Below, piece by piece: positions 34,176 to 42,393 of a stretch of DNA of 64,000 nt. Location of the stretch: assembly GCA_963793025.1 (NCBI GenBank), contig CAWBYL010000001.1, forward strand, positions 372,001 through 436,000. Direction: 5' to 3'. The notes below the pieces were generated by a model. That model did not search any database. It was not told the DNA's origin and saw nothing but the letters and a program-made list of their open reading frames with translations. The stretch is from CAWBYL01 sp963793025 (lineage in GTDB: Bacteria > Actinomycetota > Acidimicrobiia > Acidimicrobiales > Acidimicrobilacustridaceae). Position 1 is the first letter of the stretch. Each line of letters opens with the position of its first letter. Both the position numbers and the translations under genes were made by a program.

Positions 34176-34349
34176 CGGACCTCGGGGTTTCGGGGGCAGG
34201 GGACGCGAGCGACCCCCGGACTCGTCGGCGTCCGGGGGGTGGGAGTGCTCGGCCAACGCTACCGGCCGGGACTGCGCAACCAGCCCTCCGGGACGAGGTC
34301 CCGGCACCCACCCGGATCACGTCAGTTCCACGTAAGAAAATCGAGACAG

Positions 34350-34397
34350 TGCAGCGATTGCGTCAGGTGGCTCAGCGGGTGTCAACTGTCGCCTCGT
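34350..34397 (+). promoter_or_regulatory. Conserved leader before KimA-like copy 1
   Basis: The last 45-50 bp before the ATG (GCGATTGCGTCAGG ... GCGGGTGTCAACTGTC) resembles 36890-36935 before copy 2 (GTGATTGCACGACGG ... GCGGGTGTCAACTGTC). The 16-bp block GCGGGTGTCAACTGTC is identical in both. Shared ancestry or a common regulatory element; no known riboswitch consensus is recognised. Confidence 0.45.
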
Positions 34398-36406
34398 ATG
34401 GCTGCCCCCGTGTCTGAGCGCAGCGGTCTCCAGCCGCTACCCCCCACCCCACCGGTCGAGATCCCCGAGGCCCGGGCGTTCCGCTTCAAGAACAAGGTGC
34501 TGGGGAGTCCCCTGCACACCGATCAGCTGGCCCACGAGCGCCTCGGCAAGCCGACGGCGCTGGCCGTGTTCGCCAGCGACAACCTCTCGTCGGCCGCCTA
34601 CGCGACCGAGGAGATCCTCCACACCCTGCTGCTCGCCGGCGTGGGCGTCGTGGCGTTCAGCTACGTGCTGCCCATCACCATCGCCATGCTGGCCGTGCTC
34701 GGCCTGCTCATCTTGAGCTATCGCCAGACCATCAAGGCCTACCCCTCGGCCGGTGGCGCCTACATCGTCACCAAGGACAACCTCGGCGTGCTCCCCGCCC
34801 AGGTCGCCGGCGTGGCCCTGCTCACCGACTACATCCTCACCGTCTCCGTGTCGGTGTCGGCCGGCGTGGCCGCCCTCTACTCGGTCTTCGGCGGGCTCTA
34901 TCCCTACCGGGTGCCCATCGCCGTCGGGTTCATCGCGCTGATCGCCTTCGGCAACCTCCGCGGGGTGAAGGAGTCGGGGAAGATCTTCGCCGTCCCCACC
35001 TACCTGTTCGTGGCGGCCATGGCCCTCATGATCAGCTACGGCCTCTACAAGGCCACCCTGGGCGGTGGCCTCAGCTTCATCCCCCTCGACGCCGAGCAGA
35101 CCCAGGAGATCAACGGCGTCTCGGCGGTCGGTTGGTTCCTCGTGCTCCATGCCTTCGCGTCGGGCGGCGCCGCTGTCACCGGCGTGGAGGCCATCTCCAA
35201 CGGCGTCCCCGCCTTCAAGGAGCCGTCCTGGAAGAACGCCAGCCAGACGCTCGTCATCATGGGCGCCACCCTCGGCGCCATGTTCTTCGGGATCTCCTGG
35301 CTGGCCACGCAGCTGCACCCCGTCCCCGAACAGGGCAAGACGGTGATCGCCCAGATCGCCGAGGCGGTGTACGGCACCAGCGGCGTCGGCCACGCCCTGT
35401 TCATCTTCACCCAGGCCGCCACCATGCTCATCCTGGTGCTGGCGGCCAACACCAGCTTCGCCGACTTCCCCCGCCTGGCCAGCTTCCAGGCCGAGGACTC
35501 CTTCATGCCCCGCCAGCTCACCAAGCGGGGCCACCGCCTGGTGTTCTCCAACGGCATCATCGCCTTGTCGATCAGCGCCGCCGTGCTGGTGATCGTGCTC
35601 GGGGCCGACGTCACCAAGCTCATCCCCCTCTACGCGGTGGGGGTGTTCACCAGCTTCACCCTCTCCCAGCTCGGAATGGCCCGCCGCCACCTGCGCCTCG
35701 AGGAGAGGCCGGATGGCGGTTCGGCCTCGCCATCAACGGCGCTCGGCGCCGTGGTGACCGCCGTGGTCACCGTCGTCATCGCCGCCACCAAGTTCCTCGA
35801 GGGCGCGTGGGTGATCATCGTGTCATCCCGATCCTCGTGTGGGTCGTCGTCCGCCTGAACCACCAGTACGAGACGGAACGCAACGAGCTGGAGGGCGACG
35901 CCCAGGAGGCGGCCGAGGCGCCGATCCTGCGCCGCCACACCGTGCTCGTGCTGATCGACAAGATCGACCGCACCGCGGCCCGGGCCATCCAGTACGCCCG
36001 CACCCTCACCCCCGACGACCTGCGGGCCGTGCACATCGCCATCGACGAGCAACACGCCGAGGAGCTGGCCGACGAGTGGAGCCGCCTCGCCCTCAGCCGC
36101 CTCCCGCTCGAACTGCGCGAGTGCCCCGACCGGCGCATCAACCGCACCGTGCTCGAGCTGGTGGCCGAAGCGGCGGCCGACGACCAGACCGAGGTCACCG
36201 TGTTGATCCCCCGTCGGGAGTACCGATCGACGTGGCACCGGTTGCTGCACGACCGCACCGCCGACTCCATCGCCAAGGCGGTGGGTGATGTGCCCCATGC
36301 CAACGTGACGTTCGTGCCTTACCACCTCACCCAGTCGAGCCGGGGTCAACACATCAAGAAGGTCGCCCACGGCTCGGTCTCGGGCACCATCGGGGAGGAC
36401 GACTGA
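34398..36406 (+). pseudogene. KimA-like APC-superfamily potassium/amino-acid permease, copy 1 (frame broken by indels)
   Basis: Aligns along its length with the intact copy 2 at 36936-38966. The membrane part is intact: FASDNLSSAAYATEEIL, SYRQTIKAYPSAGGAYIVTK, GNLRGVKESGKIFAVPTYLF, NTSFADFPRLASFQAEDSFM. Between about 35700 and 35825 three frame changes occur relative to copy 2: an apparent 2-base insertion near 35703-35710, a 1-base insertion near 35740, and a 1-base deletion near 35820. After the last, the frame stops at 35858, while the C-terminal cytoplasmic domain (ILRRHTVLVLIDKIDRTAAR and onward) continues in another frame to 36406. Three indels within 125 bp suggest assembly error or recent decay. 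B. subtilis KimA imports K+. Confidence 0.8.
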
Positions 36407-36407
36407 G

Positions 36408-36794
36408 ATGGCGCTGTTCTCACGGGCGAGCAAGGAGGCCGACGCCCGCCTGGCGGCGGAGACGGCGGCGGCGTTCGACGAGCTCGGTCGCATCGCCCTC
36501 GAAGGCGTCATGCCCATCGGCGAGATCGCCTGGCGGTCGAAGGTCAAGATCGCCGGCCGGGTCAAGGCCATGCGCGTCCAACCCTGGTCGGAGAAGATCG
36601 CCAGCCTCGAGCTGACCCTCGTCGACGGCACCGGGGGCGTGACCGTCGTCTTCCTCGGTCGCCGCCACATCGGCGGCATCAACCTCGGTGCCCGCCTCGT
36701 CGTGGAGGGAACCGTCTCGGAGACTCGCGCCCAACTGGCTCTCCTGAACCCGGCGTACCAGCTGCTCCCCCCGCAGGTCGACCTGCCCTTCTGA
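36408..36794 (+). CDS. OB-fold nucleic-acid-binding domain protein
   Basis: 128 aa. The first 45 residues are helical and charged (MALFSRASKEADARLAAETA), followed by an OB fold: VKIAGRVKAMRVQPWSEKIA, SLELTLVDGTGGVTVVFLGR, LGARLVVEGTVSETRAQLAL. Similar OB proteins lie near potassium-uptake (Trk) and APC-permease genes in mycobacteria (Rv2694c region), which supports a link with the flanking permeases rather than DNA repair. Its ATG follows the stop of copy 1 by one base, so it is cotranscribed and likely coupled. Confidence 0.85.
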   Translation: MALFSRASKEADARLAAETAAAFDELGRIALEGVMPIGEIAWRSKVKIAGRVKAMRVQPWSEKIASLELTLVDGTGGVTVVFLGRRHIGGINLGARLVVEGTVSETRAQLALLNPAYQLLPPQVDLPF

Positions 36795-36889
36795 CCGGTG
36801 CCGGCGGCCCGGGTCCGGGCGGATACTGACCAGAGACCGACGGCGACCGCCGAGCGGTGACACGTCGGCCGAGGCGACACCGACGACGG

Positions 36890-36935
36890 CCGTGATTGCA
36901 CGACGGTGGGTGGCGGGTGTCAACTGTCCCGTCAT
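36890..36935 (+). promoter_or_regulatory. Conserved leader before KimA-like copy 2
   Basis: Partner of 34350-34397: GCGGGTGTCAACTGTC is identical and the preceding GATTGC block is shared. The block ends about 6 nt before the ATG, too close for a normal promoter position unless the mRNA is leaderless. Confidence 0.45.
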
Positions 36936-38966
36936 ATGTCTGTTCCGCTGACGGATCGCTCCCGCCTCCACCCCCTCCCGCCCACGCCGCCGGTGGAGAT
37001 GCCCGAGGAGCGATCGTTCCGGATCAAGAACAAGCTTCTCGGCCGGCCCCTCAACACCGACCAGCTCGAGGACGAGCGGCTGGGCAAGCCCACCGCACTG
37101 GCGGTCTTCGCCTCGGACAACCTCTCGTCGGCTGCCTACGCCACCGAGGAGATCCTCCACAGCCTGCTGATCGCCGGAGTCGGGCTGGCGGCGTTCAGCT
37201 ACGTGCTCCCGATCACGATGGCCATGATCGCGGTGCTCGCCGTGCTGGTTCTCAGCTACCGACAGACGATCAAGGCCTATCCCTCGGCCGGTGGCGCCTA
37301 CATCGTCACCAAGGACAACCTCGGCGTGCTCCCGGCCCAGGTCGCCGGTGTGGCCCTGCTCATCGGCTACATCCTCACGGTGGCGGTGTCCGTGTCGGCC
37401 GCCACGTCCGCCCTCTACTCGATCTTCGAGGGCGTGTACCCGTACCGGATCCCCATCGCGCTCAGCTTCATCGCCATCATCGCCTTCGGGAACCTGCGGG
37501 GCGTCAAGGAGTCGGGGAAGATCTTCGCCGTCCCCACCTACGCCTTCATGGTCGCCATGGCCCTCATGATCGGCTACGGGTTGATCAAGGCCACCGTCGG
37601 AGGTGGCCTCGACGCCGTCACGCCCGACGAGGAGCAGGCAGCCGAGCTGGCCGGCGTCGCCGCCGTCACCCCGTGGCTGCTGATGCGGGCCTTCGCCCAG
37701 GGAGGGGCCGCGGTCACCGGCGTGGAAGCCATCTCCAACGGGGTGCCCGCCTTCAAGGAGCCGGCGTGGAAGAACGCCCGCACCACGCTCGTGGTGATGG
37801 GCTCGATCCTCGGCGTCATGTTCCTCGGCATCTCCTGGCTGGCCTCGCAGTTGAAGACCGTGCCCACCCCGGGCACGACGGTGGTGGCCCAGGTGGCCGA
37901 GGCCATCTACGGCCAGAGCACCTTCGGGCGCGCCATGTTCGGCTTCACCCTGGTGGCGACCATGCTCATCCTCGTCCTCGCCGCCAACACCAGCTACGCG
38001 GACTTCCCCCGCCTGGCCAGCTTCCAGGCCGAGGACTCCTTCATGCCCCGCCAGCTCACCAAGCGGGGGCATCGCCTGGTCTTCTCCAACGGCATCATCG
38101 CCCTGTCGATCACGTCCGCCGCCCTGGTCATCGCCCTCGGCGCCGACGTCAACCGGTTGATCCCGCTGTACGCCATCGGCGTGTTCACCAGCTTCACGCT
38201 GGCCCAGCTGGGAATGTTCCGGCGCCACCTGCGCATCAAGGAGCCGGGCTGGCGGGTCGGCGTGGCCATCAACGGCACCGGCGCAGTGGTGACCGCGGTC
38301 GTCACCCTCGTCGTGGGCGTCACCCAGTTCCCCCGGGGGGCGTGGGTCATCGTCGTGGCCGTGCCGCTCCTCGTCTGGGTGGTCGTGCGCCTCAACCACC
38401 AGTACGAGGCCGAGCGGGCCGAGCTGATGGACGACGCCGAGCTGGCCGCCTCGGCCCCGATCCTGCGCCGCCACACCGTGCTCGTCCTCATCGACGCCGT
38501 CGACCGCACCGCGGCCCGGGCGATCCAGTACGCCCGCACCATGACGCCCGACGAGTTGCGCGCCGTGCACATCGCGGTGCACGACATGCACGCCCAGGAG
38601 CTGGCCGAGCAGTGGAGCACCCTCCCACTCAGCCGCCTCCCCCTCGAGCTGCGCGAGTGCCCCGACCGGCGCATCGAGCGCACCGTGCTCGAGCTGGTCG
38701 CCGAGGCCGCCGAGGACGGCCAGACCGAGGTCACCGTGCTCATCCCCCGTCGTGAGTACCGCTCGCGTTGGCACCGTCTCCTGCACGACCGCACCGCCGA
38801 CTCCATCGCCAAGGCGGTGGCCGACGTGCCCCACGCCAACGTGACCTTCGTGCCCTACCACCTCACCCGATCGAGTCGGGACCAGCGCATCCAGAAGGTC
38901 GAGCACGGGTCCGTGTCGGGCACCAGCACCGGCACCGGCCACGGGACGAAGAGCCCCATAGACTGA
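36936..38966 (+). CDS. KimA-like APC-superfamily potassium/amino-acid permease, copy 2
   Basis: 676 aa from the ATG at 36936. About 12 membrane segments in residues 50-480, with FASDNLSSAAYATEEILHSL (the KimA/YdaO-like start), AYPSAGGAYIVTKDNLG and FGNLRGVKESGKIFAVPTYA. Residues about 510-676 are a soluble USP-like domain: RRHTVLVLIDAVDRTAARAI, VTVLIPRREYRSRWHRLLHD. In KimA this domain is the site of c-di-AMP inhibition. K+ uptake is the best guess; amino-acid transport is the alternative. Tandem paralogue of copy 1, separated by the OB-fold gene, with a similar 40-bp leader before both starts. Confidence 0.88.
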   Translation: MSVPLTDRSRLHPLPPTPPVEMPEERSFRIKNKLLGRPLNTDQLEDERLGKPTALAVFASDNLSSAAYATEEILHSLLIAGVGLAAFSYVLPITMAMIAVLAVLVLSYRQTIKAYPSAGGAYIVTKDNLGVLPAQVAGVALLIGYILTVAVSVSAATSALYSIFEGVYPYRIPIALSFIAIIAFGNLRGVKESGKIFAVPTYAFMVAMALMIGYGLIKATVGGGLDAVTPDEEQAAELAGVAAVTPWLLMRAFAQGGAAVTGVEAISNGVPAFKEPAWKNARTTLVVMGSILGVMFLGISWLASQLKTVPTPGTTVVAQVAEAIYGQSTFGRAMFGFTLVATMLILVLAANTSYADFPRLASFQAEDSFMPRQLTKRGHRLVFSNGIIALSITSAALVIALGADVNRLIPLYAIGVFTSFTLAQLGMFRRHLRIKEPGWRVGVAINGTGAVVTAVVTLVVGVTQFPRGAWVIVVAVPLLVWVVVRLNHQYEAERAELMDDAELAASAPILRRHTVLVLIDAVDRTAARAIQYARTMTPDELRAVHIAVHDMHAQELAEQWSTLPLSRLPLELRECPDRRIERTVLELVAEAAEDGQTEVTVLIPRREYRSRWHRLLHDRTADSIAKAVADVPHANVTFVPYHLTRSSRDQRIQKVEHGSVSGTSTGTGHGTKSPID

Positions 38967-38989
38967 CCGCCCCTGCGGAGGTGCTTGTG

Positions 38990-39400
38990 ATGCCCATCAC
39001 CGTCGGCTTCAACCACGTAGCCACCCTCACCACCGACCTCGACCGCTTCGCCGCGTTCTACACGGACGTGTTCGGCGCCGAGGTGACCTTCCGCATGGAC
39101 GCCGAGGGAGACCATCCCCGCATGTTCATCCTCGACATGGGCGGGGGCAGCGCCCTCAACGTGTTCGAGGTGCCCGCCGAGGCCATGATCGGCGAACAGC
39201 GTCGGATCGGCGGGCGGGGCGCCATCGACCACTTCGGCATCGCCGTCGACTCGCTGGCCACGTTGCGGGACGTGGAGCAACGGCTGGCTGCCGCCGGGGC
39301 CGACATCGGCGAGATCCAGCAGCTGGGCGAGGAGTGGTCGCTGTTCTTCCGCGACGTCGACGGCATGGAGCTCGAGGTCTGCGCCCCCGCGGACGACTGA
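38990..39400 (+). CDS. VOC-family (glyoxalase-like) metalloprotein
   Basis: 136 aa from the ATG at 38990, with GCGGAG 9 nt upstream; an in-frame GTG at 38981 is too close to that site. Two beta-alpha-beta-beta-beta units: FNHVATLTTDLDRFAAFYTD with metal-ligand His9, and GAIDHFGIAVDSLATLRDVE with another His, ending in VDGMELEVCAPADD with a Glu ligand. A dioxygenase, isomerase or lyase is possible. It follows the permease by 23 bp on the same strand. Confidence 0.9.
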   Translation: MPITVGFNHVATLTTDLDRFAAFYTDVFGAEVTFRMDAEGDHPRMFILDMGGGSALNVFEVPAEAMIGEQRRIGGRGAIDHFGIAVDSLATLRDVEQRLAAAGADIGEIQQLGEEWSLFFRDVDGMELEVCAPADD

Positions 39401-39413
39401 CCGAACGACGACC

Positions 39414-40310
39414 TCAGGGCTGCACCCAGCTGCGCTGCCACCACATCGCGCCGTCACCGCCCCGGACCACGACGGTGAGCACGCCGGGCGAGGGTGAGGC
39501 GGCCGCCGGGCCGGCCGTCACCGGCCCCCCGCCGGGGCTCCATGGACTGGGCGTGCCGTCGGTGAACTCCTGCCCGTAGATCATGTCGTCGGTGCCTCGG
39601 ACGTAGAGGTGCACGATGCCCGGGCGGGCGGCGACGGCCGCGGGGCTGTCCTGGGTCTGGCCACCGGCCGGGGTGAAGCCGTCCTGCCAGCCGTTCGGCC
39701 CGTACGAGGTGACGTACATCTTGTCGTCGGTGCCGACCACGGCCACGTCCAGCCGGCCGGAACCCTGCGACGTCGCCGCCGGCGCCTGGGACAGCCCGCC
39801 CCCCATCGACTCCCACGGCGACCACGCTCCGGCGTACCACCGGTGGATCAGGTCGCCGCCGGGGCCCTCGGCGAAGACGTCGAGACGACCCGGGGCCCAG
39901 CTCGCCACCGCCGGGGCGCTCGCCAGCTCGCCCCCGAGCGACTCCCACGGTGACCACGAACCGTCGTACCAGCGGTGCCAGAGGGCGTCGTCGGTGCCCC
40001 GCACGAACACGTCGAGCCGGCCCGACGACCAGGCGGCCGCCGCCGGCGAGGACTCGGTCCGGCCGCCGAGCGAGATCCAGGGAGACCACCCCTGCCCGGC
40101 GTCGAACGTCTGCCACACCGAGTCGTCGGTGCCCCGGACCACCACGTCGACGCGGCCGGGAGAGCCGGCCGCGGCCGGCGCGCCCTGGAGCTCGCCACCC
40201 AGCCGCTCGAACGGTAGAGAGATGGTGCGGGCCGACGCCACCCCGGTTCCTAGTGTCGCCGCCATCGTCCCCAGTGCGACCACCGCCGCGATCGCCATCC
40301 GCCTCTTCAT
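39414..40310 (-). CDS. Secreted PLL-type beta-propeller lectin-like protein
   Basis: 298 aa from the ATG at 40310; the 37 codons upstream in frame are low-complexity Ser/Gly. Sec signal MKRRMAIAAVVALGTMAATL, cleaved near VASA-RT. The mature part is six repeats of about 45 residues with the pattern (E)SLGG-x5-APA-x3-W-x-x-GRLDVFVRGTDDALWHRW-x-x-x-WSPW. This repeat is that of PLL/DUF346 beta-propellers, which bind sugars such as fucose at blade interfaces. Repeats 2 and 3 are the most canonical, 4 to 6 diverged. Exported, perhaps for attachment to polysaccharide. No operon partner. Confidence 0.9.
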   Translation of the reverse strand: MKRRMAIAAVVALGTMAATLGTGVASARTISLPFERLGGELQGAPAAAGSPGRVDVVVRGTDDSVWQTFDAGQGWSPWISLGGRTESSPAAAAWSSGRLDVFVRGTDDALWHRWYDGSWSPWESLGGELASAPAVASWAPGRLDVFAEGPGGDLIHRWYAGAWSPWESMGGGLSQAPAATSQGSGRLDVAVVGTDDKMYVTSYGPNGWQDGFTPAGGQTQDSPAAVAARPGIVHLYVRGTDDMIYGQEFTDGTPSPWSPGGGPVTAGPAAASPSPGVLTVVVRGGDGAMWWQRSWVQP

Positions 40311-40417
40311 CTGCTTCCCCTCTCGCCTTGGTGCGGAGCGCTCACGACCACTGCAGCCGCCACCGCCTCCGCCCTCCGAACTGTCGGCCGTGCTCGAACG
40401 ACAGGACTCGCGCGACG

Positions 40418-40816
40418 TCACCTCTGCCGCTCACCGGCCGAGGCCCGCGCCTCGGACTTCGGACCGGCGGCGGCGCAGGCGACGCAGCACGTCGCCGTGG
40501 GCAGGGCGTCCATGCGCTCGGTGCCGATCTGGCCGGCGCAGCGCTCGCACCGTCCGTAGGTGTCGTCACGCAGGCGCTCTCCCGCTCGGTCGAGCTCGAC
40601 CAGGCGGTGCTGGGCGTGGCGGAGCATCGCCGTCGCCTTGGCCCGCTCGTAGCCGTTGGTCGCCCCGTCGGGGTCGTGCTCGTCGTCGTTGTTGGAGAGC
40701 GAGACCGACTCGATGATCCCGTCCAGCTCGGCGGCCAGGGAGGTGGCCAGGCGGGCGGTCTCGGCCCTTTCGCGGTCGATCCGCTCCTCCGTCCTCTCCC
40801 AATCGATGTGAGCCAC
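40418..40816 (-). CDS. DksA/TraR-type zinc-finger protein
   Basis: 132 aa from a GTG (40816) with GGAGAGG 8 nt upstream; the frame opens at 40873, giving 151 aa, as the alternative. Helical N-terminal half (RTEERIDRERAETARLATSL), then GRCERCAGQIGTERM and TATCCVACAA, a C4 zinc finger (C-x2-C...C-x2-C) typical of DksA/TraR. Unlike DksA it lacks a clear DxxDxA tip, so it may be an RNA polymerase secondary-channel protein with other effect, or an unrelated C4 protein. It lies between the PLL gene and pth. Confidence 0.85.
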   Translation of the reverse strand: MAHIDWERTEERIDRERAETARLATSLAAELDGIIESVSLSNNDDEHDPDGATNGYERAKATAMLRHAQHRLVELDRAGERLRDDTYGRCERCAGQIGTERMDALPTATCCVACAAAGPKSEARASAGERQR

Positions 40817-40894
40817 GACTCGTTCCTCTCCAGACCGGTGCCGAACCATGCGGACCGGGGCCACCAGGGTCATCCCCCGATCGGGTCCGCCGAC

Positions 40895-41515
40895 TCAGCG
40901 AGGACGCGAGTTGACCCGGTTCATCGCCACGTCGACACCGTCGACGACGATCATCTCCACTGCGTCGGCCGCTTCGACCACCGCCACGGAGAGCAGCTCC
41001 TTGTCGGCCTTGCCGACCCGCTTCAGCACATGGTCGGCGCCGTGCTCCTTGCTCGGGGGCTTGCCCACCCCGATACGCACCCGGACGAAGGCGTCGGAGT
41101 GCAGGTGGGCCTTGATGGACCGCAGGCCGTTGTGGCCGGCCAGTCCACCCCCCACCTTCACCCGCACCACCCCGACCGGGAGGTCGAGCTCGTCGTGCAC
41201 GATGACCAGGGCTGCGGGATCGTCGATGCCGAAGCGGCGCGCCAGCGGAGACACGGACTCACCGGAGGCGTTCATGTACGTGGTGGGCTCGGCCAGCGCG
41301 ACCCGCTGGCCCTCGACCCGGACCTCGGTGACCAGGGCCCGCTCCTTGCCCGCCTTCAGACGGCCGTCGTGGCGGACGGCCAACAGGTCGACCACCTCGA
41401 AACCCACGTTGTGGCGTGAGCCCGCGTACTCCTTGCCCGGGTTGCCGAGCCCGACGACCAGCACATCGGCCGGCGTGCCCCGGCGGGGCCTGTCGCCTCC
41501 GAGGCGAAGGCCCAC
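40895..41515 (-). CDS. pth: Peptidyl-tRNA hydrolase
   Basis: 206 aa. Motifs of bacterial Pth: VLVVGLGNPGKEYAGSRHNV with the catalytic His in RHNVGF, EPTTYMNASGESV, VIVHDELDLPVGVVRVKVGG with the conserved Asp, and GGLAGHNGLRSIKAHL. It releases peptides from peptidyl-tRNA. A later start is possible (VLVVGLGNPG lies 17 codons in). Its start codon ends at the base before the rplY stop, so the two genes are adjacent and coupled, as in most actinobacteria. Confidence 0.97.
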   Translation of the reverse strand: MGLRLGGDRPRRGTPADVLVVGLGNPGKEYAGSRHNVGFEVVDLLAVRHDGRLKAGKERALVTEVRVEGQRVALAEPTTYMNASGESVSPLARRFGIDDPAALVIVHDELDLPVGVVRVKVGGGLAGHNGLRSIKAHLHSDAFVRVRIGVGKPPSKEHGADHVLKRVGKADKELLSVAVVEAADAVEMIVVDGVDVAMNRVNSRPR

Positions 41516-42208
41516 CTACTCCTCGGTTTCGGCCTCGTCGGCCTCGCCCTCGGCCTCGCCCGAGTCGGCGGACTCGCCGGAATCGCCGGCGGCCTCCGCG
41601 GCTTCAGCGGCCTCGGCGTCCTCGATGGACCCACCGTGATCGAGCGTCTCGGAGAAGCGGGTGGCCACACCCACCACCACCGCCGAGTCGGGATCCATGT
41701 CGGTGGTGACACCTTCGGGCAGGGCGATGTCGGAGACCGTGATGGTGCTCCCGATCGTGAGCTCGCTGATGTCGGTCTCGAGGTGGCTGGGGATGTCGGC
41801 CGGCTTGGCCTTGACCGTGATGGTCTTGAAGGCCTGGTCGACGACGCCGCGGCGGTCCTCGACGTCCTTGGCGAATCCCAGCAGCACCACGGGCACGTCG
41901 ACGGCCACGAGGGCGTCGGGGTCGACCCGGAGGAAGTCGACGTGCATCACGTTGCGCCGCACCGGGTGGCGCTGGAGGTCCTTGATGATGGTGAGGTCGG
42001 TCTGACCGTCGACATCGAGGGTGATGAGGGCGTTGACGCCGGCGTCGGTGATGAGAACCCGGCGCAGCTCGGGCCAGGCCACCGTGACCGACACGGCTTC
42101 GCGACCGAGGCCGTAGACGACAGCAGGGACCTGGCCCTCGGTCCGAACGCGGGACGAGGAACGGGATCCGGGGGTGCGGCCGGTCTCGGCGGTGAGGGTG
42201 AGTGCCAT
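41516..42208 (-). CDS. rplY: 50S ribosomal protein L25/general stress protein Ctc
   Basis: 230 aa from the ATG at 42208; the frame opens much further upstream but is Pro/Arg-rich there. N-terminal L25 domain binding 5S rRNA: ALTLTAETGRTPGSRSSSRV, VPAVVYGLGREAVSVTV, IIKDLQRHPVRRNVMHVDFL. C-terminal TL5 domain: VEDRRGVVDQAFKTITVKAK, IPSHLETDISELTIGSTITV. The last 40 residues are Glu/Ala/Ser-rich, usual for Ctc proteins. Followed directly by pth. Confidence 0.97.
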   Translation of the reverse strand: MALTLTAETGRTPGSRSSSRVRTEGQVPAVVYGLGREAVSVTVAWPELRRVLITDAGVNALITLDVDGQTDLTIIKDLQRHPVRRNVMHVDFLRVDPDALVAVDVPVVLLGFAKDVEDRRGVVDQAFKTITVKAKPADIPSHLETDISELTIGSTITVSDIALPEGVTTDMDPDSAVVVGVATRFSETLDHGGSIEDAEAAEAAEAAGDSGESADSGEAEGEADEAETEE

Positions 42209-42393
42209 GGTGGGTGCTCCTGGGACGCCGGCGGGGCGGGCGCGCCGACGGGGACGGTCGTGCAAACGGCTGGCAATCCTACCGGGGACCACGTCGAGGA
42301 GCGAACCGGCCTCGCTCCGGCGGACGACGGGACAGCCGGAGCCTGCTCCCTCCCACCCTCGGGCGGGGCGTGGTCGGCTCTGTGGCGTCGGGG

